A stretch of DNA of 64,000 bases, from positions 1 to 64,000 of the forward strand of contig VXBP01000350.1 in the NCBI GenBank assembly GCA_013400115.1, read 5' to 3'. Shown here piece after piece: positions 12,453-26,183 of the stretch. The position numbers and the translations under genes were made by a program. Position 1 is the first letter of the stretch. Each line of letters opens with the position of its first letter. This stretch comes from Rhinopomastus cyanomelas. Its lineage: Eukaryota; Chordata; Aves; Bucerotiformes; Rhinopomastidae. The notes under the pieces are model-generated. The model saw only the letters and a program-made list of their open reading frames with translations, searched no databases and had not been told where the DNA came from.

Positions 12453-15400
12453 TCTCCACCCAACTCAAAGCACCGTGACTAATGCTCCTGTACACAGCCC
12501 ATTTCCTCAGCAGAGCGATCACACACTGCAGGCAGACAGAACCTTCCAACAGGAGACTGGTCCTGCCTCAGTGATGTCCTCAGTACAAGCAGTTCAGTGC
12601 AGCGGTGGAAAGAGCATTAACATGGGTGTGATGCCCTGCTGAGGAATTCCACTGTCACTAAGAAATTATTTGCAATAACTCAGAGTAATCCTTTCCATAT
12701 GCAGGACCTGGAAACAAGAACTGCAGGTCAGGAGATGCCTTCTCCAGCTTGTTGGATGAGAGAAGGATTTCCATCTCCTCTAAAATAAAACCTGTCCTTG
12801 TTCCTACTCTTGTCTCCATCACCCCACCAAAACAAGACCAGCTGATGACAGATCTGTCAGTGAGCAGAGCTGGAATTTTTGCACAGGTTTGGGGTAGGGA
12901 GGGACTGGTACCGATCGTGGTCATATTTTGCTGGCTAAGGAGCCTGCACAGATGCCCCTTTCACTTCCAGTTTAGATGAAAACTCTGACTGGTTCCTCCA
13001 GGATGGCAAGTTTCATGCTCAGACTTCTTCAAGGCTCTCCAGGATGTGGAAATTCACAGAGCGAAACCAGAGGCAGACACAAACTCAGACAGTGAGACCG
13101 AGAGCTCACAAATAGCTTCCATGCAGAGAGGGCTATGTCCTGCCCTGCACGGAGGAGCGGGGCTTTTCCTCATCCAATCCTCAAAGAACAGCTTTGTCTG
13201 CCTGGGCAGCAAGAGCCGGGAAGGGAAGGGTTAACGCCACCGGGGTTATTGAGCTGAATGGTGCCTTTTTCTGCTTCCCTCTCCGTCCCCCATTCCCTCT
13301 CCACCCTCCGGAATCTGAGCACAGGCACATCCTGGAGCAAGAGGAAAGGAATTCCCTGCGCAGCCAGCGGCAGGAAGTGGGCCAGGACCTCCAGTGCAGC
13401 TATGAGCCGGTGGGTCCTTCTGCCGCCGAGCCTCCACGCCAGCTCCACCTAAAATGTGAGCCGATGGGTCCTTGTGCTGCCGAGCACCCACGCCAGCCCC
13501 ACCTGCGGCCCCACCCAGACACTGGGCGCTGGGTCACTGCGCCCACGCACAGACGCGCGTCTGTGCTCCAGCCCACGCGTCACCCTGGCTGCGGCCGGCA
13601 CAGAGCCGCTGGCTCCTGGCCAGCCCGCAGGAGCTTTTCCCCGTCTCTCTGCCAAAGCAAATTGCCTCCTGACACCTTCCCTTGTGTTTTCGTCCTTTAA
13701 AGGGTGGGAAGCTGAAAGCCTGGCTGCTCTGTGCTCACCTCCACGTCTTTGCTGCGCTCTAAGGCTGCCGTCAAACCAGCCCTTTCAGGGAGCCCCTGGG
13801 CCAGCGATGGGCAGACAGGGCAGGCGGCATGGTGCGCGGGTGGGTCTGGGGCCAAGGACCACAGCGGAACACGTGCTGGGTGCCTTCCTGCAACCCTGGG
13901 AGATGTCATGGAGTCATTTAGATTGGAAAAGACCTTCAAGATCCAGCCCAGCCCCGGCTTCCTGGCAGCCGCCACCAGCGTTTTGGCTACAGGGGCCCCA
14001 AGCACCCTGCTCTGTGAAGGGTGTGTGAGAATTCTTCCCTCTGTCTCAGCTTCTGGGTGAAAAGCCCCGTTTGAAGCCCAGGTGTCACGAGCAGAGCCTC
14101 AAGCTGGCAGTAGGTGTTATCCTGATCATCACTTAGCATTGATTCCTGCAAGAACCCATCCCCACCACCCCTGTGGCAGAACAGACCTTGGAAAGCCATT
14201 CCAGCAGAATCCATACATCAGACGGAACCAGCTCAGAACCAAAGTGTTTCCCATCTCTGCCTTTACATCTTCCTCATGTTTTTGTCGCATGCTTCCTCAT
14301 CACCCCAAGATGCAAATCCATTTCAAGCCTTAAACTGTCCAAAACTCTGCCCTGTGGACCACAAGCAGGCTGAATTCTCAGGGGAAAGAGTCAAAGGATG
14401 CTCCCAGCCACGGCTCACCCATCTCTCTTGTAAAAGGCTGCTGGGCAGCTGTAAGTTACTGTTTTGTGGGCCACCAGGCCAGCAAGTTTCCAGCCGGGAT
14501 CAATGACAAGGCTTGGGAACAAATAGCTGAGTGCCTAGAGCAAGGGAATCAGGAAGCACAGCCCACGTCAGAGCTAGAGGAACGCAGAACCAACCACCCC
14601 CACCGTGCCGCGCAGCTCTCGCACACAGTCCGTGCCTTCTCCGCAGACTCCGCGGCTGCCCCCGGGGCTGCACGTTGTGCTCTGCAGGTGCAGGGCAGAA
14701 ACTGCCCAGCTCAGCTCCACCTCGGAAATCATCCCAAAGAGGGAGGGGTTGTTGCTGCTGAGCAGGGAGTGAGCACTTTCACAGCCGTTTTGCAGCAGAG
14801 GAGAACTGAATGCCGCAGCTGCCGAGCCCGAACACCTCTTGCTCTCGGTGCGCAGGCTGGAAGCAGCAGTGTGCGAGCAGCAGCGATTTGGGCCAATTCC
14901 TTCCTGTCCTGCGCTGTCTGTGCGGCTGCTTTCGGCAAGACCCCGGCCACACCAACCGTGCTCCTGCGGGGAAGAAGTGGGAGACGGGTGGGGTCGCAGG
15001 GGCTGCAGGGACAGTGACAGGAAATGCCTGTGCTCCGCGTGGGCTCTGCAAAGGGAGGGCGTCTGCGTGTTGGAGGCACGAAGAGATGTTGTACGGGACA
15101 GGGTGCAGAGGGGAGGCGGCTGCGTGAGAGCCACAGTGGAAAGTGTTTGGGGGAGAGTGGGCGCGTAGTGGTGGCCCGGTAGAGTAAGAAGGGCGGAAGA
15201 GGCTGTGCAGGGCTGTAAAGAGACAGTCCGCTTTGGAAGGACTGGGTGCAAGGCGGGTGTGAGAGGGCTGCGTAGAGATGTGAGGCAGAACGTCTGTGGG
15301 TGGTAAAGGGCTGGATGCAGCAGCTGCACCACCCGGGCAGACGGAGGGCGCCGTCCCGGATGCTCTCACCGCCTTTCCCTGTCCTAGCGGTTAGTTATTT

Positions 15401-16164
15401 TCCCCTATTAACCCTCCATATTCAGCCTCCATTTCTGGAGCAGAAGAATTTCGGGAGAGTGCCTGGGGAGGATGCCAGAGTCCAGCGAGTGCTGCCCATC
15501 CCTTCAAACAGATCAACACATCATCTGTTAGATCCCTTGAGCCAACAAAGGGACTTCAGAGTCACTGTAGTGCTGGTGGTTGGAGGGTTGTTACTGAATG
15601 ATCTCCTCAGAAACACTTCTTCTGGCCATTCCTGCACTGGAGCAGCCTTCCAACCACCCTCTGCCCTATGACTTGGGCACTTGGCAGCTCCAGGTTCTGT
15701 TCCTTCTGTTTACAACAGAGGGAAAAACTGCAAACTGGCCTGGGGAGACTGCCCGGGGCCCACACAGCTGGGAGCAGGGTGCAGCTGACCCTTGCCACCA
15801 TGGGGTGCTGAGATCTGACGTGTGAGACAAGGCCCCTCTCTCTCAGCCAGGTGATCCTGAGCAACCACTGGCCGTGCCAAGGAGAAGGGTGCAAAATGAC
15901 CTGGTTTGAAGCCCAAACAGACACAACATTAATGCTTCTTCATCAACGTTCTGCAGATAGTGAAAATGTGGGAAGAGTGACCTGGTCTCAGAATTCCAGG
16001 GGATCATAGTAACCTGCTGTTTCCATGAGTTTGGGGTCCTCCTGCCAAACTAGACCACAGCAGCAACACAATTGTGCCAGTGCCCCCACACACAACCTCT
16101 CTGCCTGCCTGCTATGGCTCTGGCTCTGGTCTGCAGAGGGTTCCTGTTTGTTCTCTTGGTGTGC
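12453..16164. other. Intergenic, GC-rich with strand asymmetry at 14.6-15.4 kb
   Basis: The plus strand from about 14.9 to 15.35 kb is strongly G-rich. That removes stop codons from the minus strand and creates two overlapping frames of 252 and 196 codons there. They are Pro/Thr/Leu/His-rich, unlike any family I know, and treated as noncoding. Confidence 0.55.
13401..13504. repeat. Tandem duplication, about 54-base unit
   Basis: GAGCCGGTGGGTCCTTCTGC and GAGCCGATGGGTCCTTGTGC begin two imperfect copies, each ending in CACGCCAGCnCCACCT. Confidence 0.85.
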
Positions 16165-16726
16165 TGTGACAACCCTGGGTCAGCCTCTACTCTGCCCTGG
16201 TGAGACCACACCTGGAGTATTGTGTCCAGTTCTGGGCTCCTCAGTTCAAGAGGGATGTGGAGCTGCCGGAGAGAGTCCAGCGTAGGGCAACGAAGATGAT
16301 GAAGGAGGTGGAGCACCTCCCTTATGAGGAGAGGCTAAGGGAGCTGGGTCTCTTTAGCTTGGAGAAGAGGAGACTGAGGGGTGACCTCATTAATGTCTAT
16401 AAATATTTGAGGGGCGGGTGTCAGGAGGATGGAGCCAGGCTCTTCTCAATGTAATGTAGTGATAGGACGAGGGGCAATGCTTGTAAGCTGGAACATAGAA
16501 GGTTCTCACATCAATATGAGAAGGAACTTCTTCCCAGTGAGGGTGACAGAGCACTGGAACGGGCTGCCCAGGGTGGTTGTGGAGTCTCCTTCACTGGAGA
16601 CGTATAAGACCCGCCTGGATGTGTTCCTGTGTGACTTGGTCTAGGTGATCCTGCTGTGTTAGGGGGATTAGACTAGATGATCTTTCAAGGTCCCTTCCAA
16701 TCCCTAATGATTCTATGATTCTATGT
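16165..16726 (+). mobile_element. CR1 LINE 3' end with end of RT frame
   Basis: The frame MRPHLEYCVQFWAPQFKRDV and onward (from 16200) is the C-terminal part of CR1 ORF2. It is followed by the usual 3' UTR and tail ATTCTATGATTCTATG. It is relatively well preserved, so probably a younger copy. Confidence 0.95.
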
Positions 16727-19700
16727 TAAAGAAGCACAGAAGGAGTCTTCAAAGGTCTTGCATGTGATGCTTGGGTGGTGGCCTTCACAGCAGCAGAGAC
16801 CTCAGTGTGTGTTCAGCTTGGTTCAAACTCAGAGAATCATCTCTTGCTGAAGGTACTGTAAGTGGCCCAAAGCCCTTGTGAACTCACCTGCCCCAAACAC
16901 ACGCCACACACAGCAGCAAGCACATGGCATGGCTCACATGAATTCACACTTGCTCTTCGCAGGGCGTGCATCCACAGCTAGCCTGTTGTAAGTGCTTGTC
17001 ACAGAACTCAGGCGCCCCAACACGCAGCTCAAATGGGAGGGAGCTCAGAGAGCACCGGCCCATCATCTTGTGTCGTACAGTACCGCTGTCTCCTGAGCAG
17101 CTCCTGGTCCTGGATCCTGGGTCAAGGACTATTCCCAGGTTTCCCTTTTCCCATTTCAGGCTAGTTGTGGCTATGGCTATGAGAATGGTTTTCTCATTCT
17201 CAGTCAGTTGTGGCTAAGAGTGGCTTTGCTGTGCTCACCACTAATGCACTTCCAACAGTATGGAAGCTATGTAGAGTCCAGATTTCCAGGCTGGCCAGAG
17301 GTTCTGGGGTCTGCTCCCAGTGGTCTTCAGTACAGGAAAAAGAAGTCTGTGCTGGAAGCTATGTGTCTCTACTTACCAGTGACTTCTGTCAGCTGAGCAA
17401 AAGACAAATCAAACTGGAAATTAAAATCCCAGCCTTCATCAGACAAAGTGGTGCTGCAACAGCCAGCTTTATCGTCCTGACATTCCTGCTCCAGAAGGCT
17501 GCTGGAGCACTTCACTGTATTCTCCTTGCTGTCCCCAGTGTGCAGACACAGGCACCAGCAGCGGAAGTAGGGTCACGCATCTCCAATATCACCTTTGCAC
17601 ACTCCTAGGCCTGAACATGAGCTGAAGCACTGGCTCTGCACATCCGCAACCTACAGGGAGATCAGCTTGCTGAGGAGAATGTTCAGCTGAGCTTTGCCTG
17701 TCTCAAGGGACTTAAACTCTACAGCCCCTTGGGGTAACTTTACCTGTGGTAGACATGAGAGTGAAAAAGACGTGTTTCTGATGTCTGACCAGAGTCTCAT
17801 GTTTGACAGCTCCAAGCTGTTGCTTGGCCTCCTACCGCTCCGCACCTCTGGGAGCAGCCTGGCTGGAAGGGCAGCAAGGTTGGTCCTGCAAGAAGCCCTC
17901 AGTGCTACGCCTGCCTGGCATTCTTGGTGCACATGGAATAAATCATGTCCACACGAACAAATGCTGCACATTCCTCTCCAAACGCACACGAGATGTGCCG
18001 ATCACCTCTTCTTTTCCAAAGGCTGAACCATGTTTTTGCAGGGCCAAGGCTGGGAGCTGGCAGGAGCAGCCCGGTCTGCGTGGGCTGAGTGCTGCCATGA
18101 CAAAAGCTCCTGCTCCCACAGCACATATTTTCCCATAAATGGCCAGTCACTAGGGACCAGGCACCACGGACTGATAGTGCACAGGGAGGAGCTTCAAGGT
18201 CCGTTAGCAATGAGAAAGCGGCTCTGTGACATGCTTGGACCACAGGATAACATTGAAGGTGGCTTCAGAGCCATTGAAATGCAGAGAGATGGTGCTTGGG
18301 ACACCGCTTGCGGGCCTTGAGGCTTCCACCTGCCCCGCGTCCCTCAAAGGGCACAGAGACCCTCTTTAGCACAAGTAGGGTGTCAGCAGCTCTCTGAATG
18401 TCTGACCTCAGACTCCAGCCTCTTTGGACACTGACAGTGTGTGATTGTGCCCCGAGTTCAACAACCCACCTTTAGGAAGACCGACGGTCCCAGCACACTC
18501 GAACAGGCACAGCAACTCCTCTCCAAAAAGACGCGGCTTTAAGCTCTGGTTAGACCTACTCTTCAATAGCTTCAGCACACAGGGAGCAGAGAAAAGACTC
18601 CTTCATCCTCCTGACATTCCATATAACTTCTCTCCACACACTTCAAGGTGCTGTGAGAGCAGGTAGCAGCCACCACCAAGGTCAAGTTCACTTCAACATC
18701 CACCGTCATCCCAAGTTTTCTGAGGACACCACTTCCATTGAGTATCTGACCTCACATTTCCCTTGCCCGGGCTCTCTTAAGGGGAGCTGCTTTGTTTTGA
18801 TACTGGAAACAGGATCCCAGCAGGTTTTCTCAAGGTCAAGGGGAATTAAAAGGAGCAACCTCACAGCCCCAGCAGCAATCTGTCATCGCCTCTCTACAGA
18901 AACACCAAGGCTGCGCTTTTCTCAGCAGCCCTCCAGCAGGGAGAGATGAAAAGCATCTCCCGGCTTGGGACAGGTCTGGGAGCAGGGGTTTAGCCAGGGC
19001 TGCTAAATCTAAGGCTGCACCATGTGTTTATTACACCGAGACAGAAGGAGGGTGGAACCAGCAGTGAAATTATTATCAGCACTTGGAACTTCCTCCTGAG
19101 TGCTCTGGGACATCTGTTAGAGGTCTGTAATGGACCTGAGCAACCCCTACTCTCTTCCGTCTTGTGGGCCAAGTCATTGCTGCTCCAGGGTTTCTGCTGG
19201 GACAATTTTCATGGAGAAGACTTTGACATCAGCTTGACAAAGGCAAATCCTCAGAAAACTCATCTTTTATTCAGGAATCAGAGAAAGTGACAGTTCTCCC
19301 GGCATCTGGGCAACTCCTGCAGTTCATTTGCACTCTGCAAGAAGCAACATGTGAGAACAGAGTGGATTTCTGTTGGGAATCAAGACCTGGGTCTTCATCT
19401 CTTCTTTTCCTGAGATGAAGAAGCAGTCACATGAGAACAGACCTTTCCAGACAGGCAGTAATAGTAGCAGGAGTGGGAAGAGAGCCTTCCTGAAGCCATC
19501 ACCACTCAAGACCTAATGCCTGCTCTACAGTCCTTTCCCTTTCCTGTCTCTGTATGCTGAAGTCATGGCACAAGTCTCATGGGGTTACTCGCATGAGCCA
19601 CGTCTCATGGACATGGAGGAGCAGGGAGTGACAGATGAGTTACCCCACTGCTTGCAGTGGGCTCTGGGTTTCTTCAGGGTAAGCTCCTTTGCTTATCTCA

Positions 19701-22700
19701 CAGCTCAGTGAAGGTCCCACCGCACTGGAACTGGATGGTCTGACGTGCGTGGAAAAGCAAAAGGTGGGATTCCAAAAGCAGCAACACCCTGGCCGAGTAG
19801 CCTGAGTAAGGTGTTTTCTGGCCCTGTTTGCCTGATCGACAGAAACAGGACACTCTGCCTGTTCATCCTGCAAACGGCAGCACAGCTGCAAGGTAGAGAT
19901 ACTTGTAGAAGATCTTTATGCTGCCTGATTGTCCTCATGCTGGGAAGGGGTAGGGGTGGGGTACCTGTGGGAGAACACAACGCGTGTTGTACACACGATG
20001 GTGTCTCCTCATCTGGCTTGAAAATGATGTGACAGCCCAGTCTAACATATACTGGCTGAACAGTGAGACAACCTGCTGCTGACTGTGAAAAAAGCCTTTC
20101 ACAAGGCAGCAAGTCAGGCAGGAGAGGTGTGGCTCGTCACAATGAGGGTAAGAAAGGTCAGTGACCGGAACCTGTGTGGGAAGGGCACACCTGAGGCAAC
20201 GGTGAAGTCCTGCAGCAAGAAGGGCTGCTATAAAACTGACTTTCTGCCCTGAGGAGGGAAGGAAAATCGAGCATCTGCCATATTGTTAGTAGCAGCTCTT
20301 ATGCTCCTCAGACACGCCAAGTCATTGCACAGACATCCTCATAGTATTTTCAGCCCAGAATGAAGCTACAGCAGACAAAGGAACCAGGCGAACAGGATGC
20401 CAGGGAGCCCTGCTAAAGGAAACCCCATGTAAATCAGGGGGAGGAACACACAGTGCTTATAGGATGGCTTCTTCCTATAGCAGGCAACAGCTCAACCTTA
20501 GGCTGGAGTGCAAGACCCAGCCCAGGCAACCATGTTGAATGACACTGTGTAGGGAGGATGCACCAGGCTTCACATGCCAGCTGTCATCATCAACACTCGT
20601 GGCACAGGAGCATAGGGTTTTGTCCAGATCCAATCCATGCCCCAGCTAACCCAGCTTCCTGATCTCAGCTACAGCCTGTAGTGCTTGAAGGGAAGGAGGA
20701 CCTTCCCTGGTTTCCAGTCCACTGACACTGCAGTGCTGGGCAGGGAGAGGTTTCCCAGCAGATCTCTGCATTTGTCCAGCAAATACCTCATCAGGACTGC
20801 TGGACACCAGTGTGTTGCAGACACTGGCAGCCACCTCAGCAGCCACGTTTGCCACATGGCAAACTGTGGGTCGTGTCACATTTCTGCAGCACTGCAGCAT
20901 GGAGAGCAAACCCAGGAGCACAGGGTGCTGGTTTGTTGATCCTGTGAGCTGGCAGAATCTTGCAGATCGTTTCTCTGTGCTATCAAATGACGACTCCAAA
21001 ACATTAGGCCAAAATATTTCTGACTGCTGAGATATTAGCTTCTGTTCAGCGCTGTCCTGTCTCTGAGCTGCTCCTGCCAGACAGGGACCTCACTGCTGCT
21101 GCTCACGCAGTGGGGCTGGGGAGATCTGACAGCAGCAGAGCAAAGTTTTCGGGGATGCGCCATGAGCAGGGGAAGTGATCCAAGCCCTCCCCTGCCTACA
21201 CAGAAGGATGAGGACTAGGCTGCACGGCGCTTCAAAACAAATACATAACCAACTGAGGGAACTGCAGTGGAGCAGAATCTCTTCAATGCTTCTTCGTTCT
21301 CCAACACAGATGGGGCCAGATGTCTGCGAAGCTGCCTTCCATGTGCTGGTGCACAGGGCGCACTTGCTAGGGCACAGGGACTGGGAACAGCAGTTGTCAC
21401 GGGGTTTATCTTGAGTGCCCTTTGGAAAACAAATTTCCAACCACTCAGGTTTTCCTTTTAGATCATTTGTGTTTGGGCTACAGCTGGGAGAGGCTGGTTT
21501 TGATTTGTGTGCAAGTGGGCTTCCCTGATAGAAAAGGCTGCTCCCGAGAAGCGCTGGCGCTCAGCGCCCCTCTGAAAGACACCACCAACCTCAAGACCGT
21601 TGATGCTGACAGATTTCCAAGGCTGAATTCCTCCCTATTACATCCAGGCCTGCAGCCAATTTGGCTGACTCGGAGCAGTCGTATCTTTAAAAAACGCCTG
21701 ACGTTTGTTTGCCTTTTAAAAGGGAAAAGAAACTGACCAGCACTGTGGGGTGATCTGGGAAGACAGGCAGGCTATGAGGTGGAGCAACCAAGTCACAGGT
21801 AAAGACAACCCCAGGAGAGATGCCCTTCCTAAATCCCCCATCACTGACTCTATTCCCCGGGACGTGCCTCGGCACTTGTCCCACCGCATAGAACAACTGT
21901 TTGATGTCTTCACACCTGATCCTCTATGCGGATCCTCTAGTCTAGAGCAGACTGTTTCTGAGCCCCTTCCTACAGAGAGCAGCTGCTCTTTGGGAATGAT
22001 CACTCATGGGCATTTCTTGGGCAGGAGGAAAAGGAGTGGAAAGAGGATCCTCTGCCTATGTTTCAGGCAAAAAATGGAGGAATATCCTCTTGTTCTTTGT
22101 GCATTTTGCTGGTCTGTAAAACGTAGCTATGCGGAGTCCTGTGCCGGTGCTGCGGAGATAAAGAACTGCAGCTGGACTCCATCAAGCTGCCAGGGGCAGG
22201 AACATCAGCTCAGAGGCTCTAAAGCACTTTCCATTGCTGTTGTGAGTTTGTTAAACTCCGAACTTGCAGGGATTTCCATCTGTAACGGGGCTTTCTCTGC
22301 TGGCTCGGTTAGGAAGAAGTCCCTAGCAAAAAAACCCGAAGGGATTTTTCTGGAGGTTGTTCGGGAAGCTCTGCCTTTTCCTTAGACGAGCGTCGCTGTA
22401 GCGAGACAGTGGGCAGAGCCACATTTGCCTTGTGGATCCGGGCACACGAAAACCCACTAGAGAGCATGGGTACCGCTTGCAACCTGAAAGGTGTTTGTTC
22501 CGTTTGTGCCTTGTTTCTTACAGGAACTGCCCTCCAGAGTATTTCCCAGGACAGTAAGGGCTGTGGAGGGGGACTGTGCCATCCGCAGTCCTCCGGGACC
22601 ATTTGCCGCGGGGAGGCTGGCTGCTGGTGTTTGTCTGTTCAGAGACAGGACATGCAGATGTTGGAACAGGGCTGCTGCGAGGGTCGTTTGTAGTCAGAAG

Positions 22701-23639
22701 AGCTGCCACCATGGGACAACTGCCGCTGCTCAAACCTCGTGGTCTTAGAGAAAACACCGATAAGGCGGCACAGCGAGCATTCCTCACTCGACTTCGCGAG
22801 CAGCCGTGTGACCGAGGTGCGGGGTGCTCTCGTTTGCTTAGCGCTCCACCACCAAGCGCTTGAAGCACCTGTTCGCGGGACTGAAGCTGTAATGGGAAAG
22901 GTATTAGCATCTCTTAACAGAGATGCTGAGAGTGCCTCTCAGCACTTCTCCAGAGAGGACTTTACTGTACGGGTATCTGTCAAAGTGACAGAATTGTGAA
23001 AGTATCTGCCTTGGGTATGTGTTTTCCTTGAAATAGGTTCTCAGGTGGCTTGTTTCTTCACATAAATCACTTCCCCACAGAGACTAAGTTTCCCTGCCAA
23101 GCAGACAGGAACCTTTCTGAAGGAACCTTCCATCACAACAAAGAGCCGGTGCGTGTGTGTAGTAGAGAGAGGGCGGCCAGGGAATATACTTGGCTCTAAT
23201 TACTTTTTCCTGTCTTCTCAATGATAAACAATCCAAGATCCTTCAGCCTGTGGGACAGCCACCCGTGAGAGGCCACTCTGAGCAGCGCCAGTAATGGAGA
23301 TGAGCAAGGAGACTGGGCTAGTCTCTGAGGGCATTTACATACCTCTCAGCTCTGCTCTCATGGCAAAACATCCCCATGATAGGAGCTTTAAAAACCTTGG
23401 GTTGAGAAGGTAACAGACCGCCCAGGTACTCAACTTTCAGCGGGACTGGAGCTCCTGCTCTTTCGAACGATGTCAGTGCTGCACATCACAGCGACTGCAG
23501 CTAATGAGTCCTGAGAGCATCTTTGAGCACCATTACCACTCCCTCACACCGAGGAAGAGGTCACACAAATACAGCAAGGAGGGCAAGCAAGCCTTTCCCT
23601 AAAGGAGACAGTGACTCTCCTCCTAGGGTAAAGTGTAAA
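16727..23639. other. Intergenic, no gene recognised
   Basis: The longest frame is 211 codons (21750-22385, plus). It has no recognisable domain or splice support. A perfect seven-base hairpin GAGAATG/CATTCTC occurs at about 17182-17202. Confidence 0.5.
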
Positions 23640-24960
23640 GGGGCTCCTAGGGCCAAGTGTAAAGGGCGATGGTGCAGGAGAAGCCCCCGTATCCAAAGTG
23701 CGTGGTGCTGCAGCACATCCCTGCGGGGTCCTTCACTAATTCTCTCTGTAAGACCTCCTGTGCCTCCTCTGCCTCCGCCGTGTCACTGTGCTGCGAGTGC
23801 GGCACCGGCGAGTTCTTCACGCAGCAGGGATGGGGATGGGAACAGGGCTCCCCACGGAACCCCCAGGACAGCAGGAGGTTGGGCGACCGCTGTGACCCCG
23901 CGAACGTCCTGCAGCGGCGGGTTTTGCCAGCGCAGGGGGCTCGTCGGGGCAGTTTCGGAGGGGAAGGCGCCTTCTAGCGCTTCCACAGTGGCTGCTGCCT
24001 AGGATAGGCGCAGCCGCGGAATTAACGGCCCGGCCGGGACACCCACGGCGCCCACCCGCGCTCAGACCCCGCACCGGAGCGCTACTCGCAGAACGAGCCT
24101 TTCCTTTTTCTGCCCTGTGCGCCCTGGCACCCAGAGCCTGGGGACCTCTCGCCGGCCCCCCAGGGCTGGGCACGGCCCCACCCGCCCCGCCCGAGCCAAT
24201 GGCCGGCGGAGCCCGCTCAGGGCGGAGCCGCCCCTCTGACCGCTCCCCTCCCGGGCTGGGTCGGGCCCAGNNNNNNNNNNNNNNNNNNNNNNNNNNNNNN
24301 NNNNNNNNNNNNNNNNNNNNNNNNNNNNNNNNNNNNNNNNNNNNNNNNNNNNNNNNNNNNNNNNNNNNNNNNNNNNNNNNNNNNNNNNNNNNNNNNNNNN
24401 NNNNNNNNNNNNNNNNNNNNNNNNNNNNNNNNNNNNNNNNNNNNNNNNNNNNNNNNNNNNNNNNNNNNNNNNNNNNNNNNNNNNNNNNNNNNNNNNNNNN
24501 NNNNNNNNNNNNNNNNNNNNNNNNNNNNNNNNNNNNNNNNNNNNNNNNNNNNNNNNNNNNNNNNNNNNNNNNNNNNNNNNNNNNNNNNNNNNNNNNNNNN
24601 NNNNNNNNNNNNNNNNNNNNNNNNNNNNNNNNNNNNNNNNNNNNNNNNNNNNNNNNNNNNCGCTCCGGCAGCGGGGGGGGTGGGCTACGGGACTCCCTGT
24701 CCCCGCGGCGTGGGCGCGGAGCCGCGTTCCCGCAGCGGCGGGGCCTCCGTCCCGTCTTGGAGCTCCCCCCACCCCGGCTGCCGGGACGGGACCAGGGGGG
24801 CAGAGCGCGGCTGCTCCGGACTGGCAGTAGAACCTGCACCTCCGCGGGGGCTGGGCCGGGGCACCGGCTGCAGAGGCTGCGGGCTGGGCAGCGATGCTCA
24901 GTCCGGACCGGACGGCAGCTGCCCGTCGCAGTGGAACACACAATAGAAGGTGGTGTTGGC
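23640..24960. promoter_or_regulatory. CpG island interrupted by an assembly gap
   Basis: Both sides of the gap (roughly 23760-24270 and 24661-24910) are very rich in G, C and CpG, including an eight-G run at the right edge. This is the strongest promoter-like region upstream of the ARHGAP20-like gene, about 13 kb from its first recognised exon. No coding exon could be assigned. A TATAAATA lies just outside at 25119-25126. Confidence 0.55.
24271..24660. other. Assembly gap of 390 Ns
   Basis: All bases are N. The position in the middle of a CpG island is typical of GC-rich drop-out and could hide a first exon. Single Ns also occur at 9537 and 28345. Confidence 1.
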
Positions 24961-25420
24961 GTGAGGTTTGCCCGAAATGATGGGAAATGAGGGGGGAGGC
25001 TGTGAACGATGTCGAAAACACCAGTTTGAAATCCTCAGATCGTCCAAAACAAATAGTCGCCGAGTGGAACCGTTTTCTGTGCAGGGAGTTGCCACTGGAA
25101 TAAACAGCAACTTCTGGTATAAATAAGGAAAGAAAGAAAGAGAGAATCCTCAGCGGATTGTCTCACTGACCCTACTTGCCAGGGGCTGGAGGCTGCCCAC
25201 AGCCAGTGAGAGCCTTATGGACCAGGGTGGTTTCACTGGAGCTTTTGCTACCAATTATTTAGAGGCACCTGTGGGTTTTGCCTGTGGGCCCTATCTAAGA
25301 CGGAGGTGTCTGGTCTCCCCTTTGCCTTCCCATCTTCTGTGTTTAGAACACTCCTTAACATTATTCTTCCTAACCAGACCTCTGCCTGCTGATGCCTGTC
25401 TGTAACCCAGACAGAACTGC

Positions 25421-25484
25421 TGTGATGTGATGTGATGTGATGTGATGTGATGTGATGTGTGATGCGATGTGATGTGATGTGATG
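25421..25484. repeat. TGTGA pentanucleotide microsatellite
   Basis: About twelve copies of the five-base unit TGTGA, with small interruptions near 25459-25466. The complementary strand reads as TCACA repeats. Confidence 0.95.
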
Positions 25485-26183
25485 GGCAGAGACGGCAAAT
25501 GAGGGCCTTTGGCAGGATGTTCTTTGCCTTAGCATCACAGACAATTGCTAGCTTGTGCAGCCAGAGCAGCAGGGCCGTGGACACCTGCTTCTGCAGGAGC
25601 ATGGAGCTCCTGCCTTGATTGTACTCCCAGAGGTGCATTGAGCACCAGCAGGCTCTGCACACCTCGGCCTCCTTCTCCAAGGACCTGGCTGTCGATTTGT
25701 CCAGCATGAGTTTGAGCTAATGAGGCCACTGGCACTCGAAGGGCAGCACTCGTGGTCGTGGGACAGCTGCCTGGCATCTTGCTGAGACTTGGCACGGCAT
25801 ATGCCCATCTGCAGGGAAGTTCCTGCTGCTCTTCCTGGGCCCCCGCACTGGTGCTTTCAAGGGCACAGCTAAAGAGAAGTAAAGCATTTAGCTTGTGAGC
25901 CAGAGAGGAGCCCGTTTTGATGTGTACAGGCCTTCTAAACCTTCCCCCCAAGGTTTGCGACGGCTGGATCTCGCTGCCTCTGCTGGCAGCGCCCTCCGCT
26001 GGGGAGCCTGTTTGTCAACCGCCCTCTAGTGATGCTGTCAGAACGAACACAGGCTCCTTTCAGGAGGAAAACAAACAGTAGATGACTGGCTTAAAGCTAT
26101 GGATGTGTTCAGAAAGTCAGCCGTTCCAGGGAATCCCAGTTACACACAGTCTCACAGTTCAGATGGGGATGGGTGCACAACCT

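Noticed and set aside
14574..15369. Two overlapping minus-strand open frames of 252 and 196 codons
   Set aside because: They come from G-rich bias on the plus strand, overlap each other in different frames, lack domains and have no start or splice support.
21750..22385. 211-codon plus-strand frame
   Set aside because: No domain, repeat or conserved motif was recognised, and stops are only slightly depleted. It is best explained as chance.
22700..22863. GCCACCATGG start context at 22707-22716 followed by about 50 codons
   Set aside because: The start context is ideal, but the peptide (MGQLPLLKPRGLRENTDKAA...) resembles nothing known and no splice partner was found. The same context recurs by chance at 29738.
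25421..25484. TGTGA array considered as telomere-like or CRISPR-like
   Set aside because: The unit is five bases without spacers and is not TTAGGG. It is an ordinary microsatellite.
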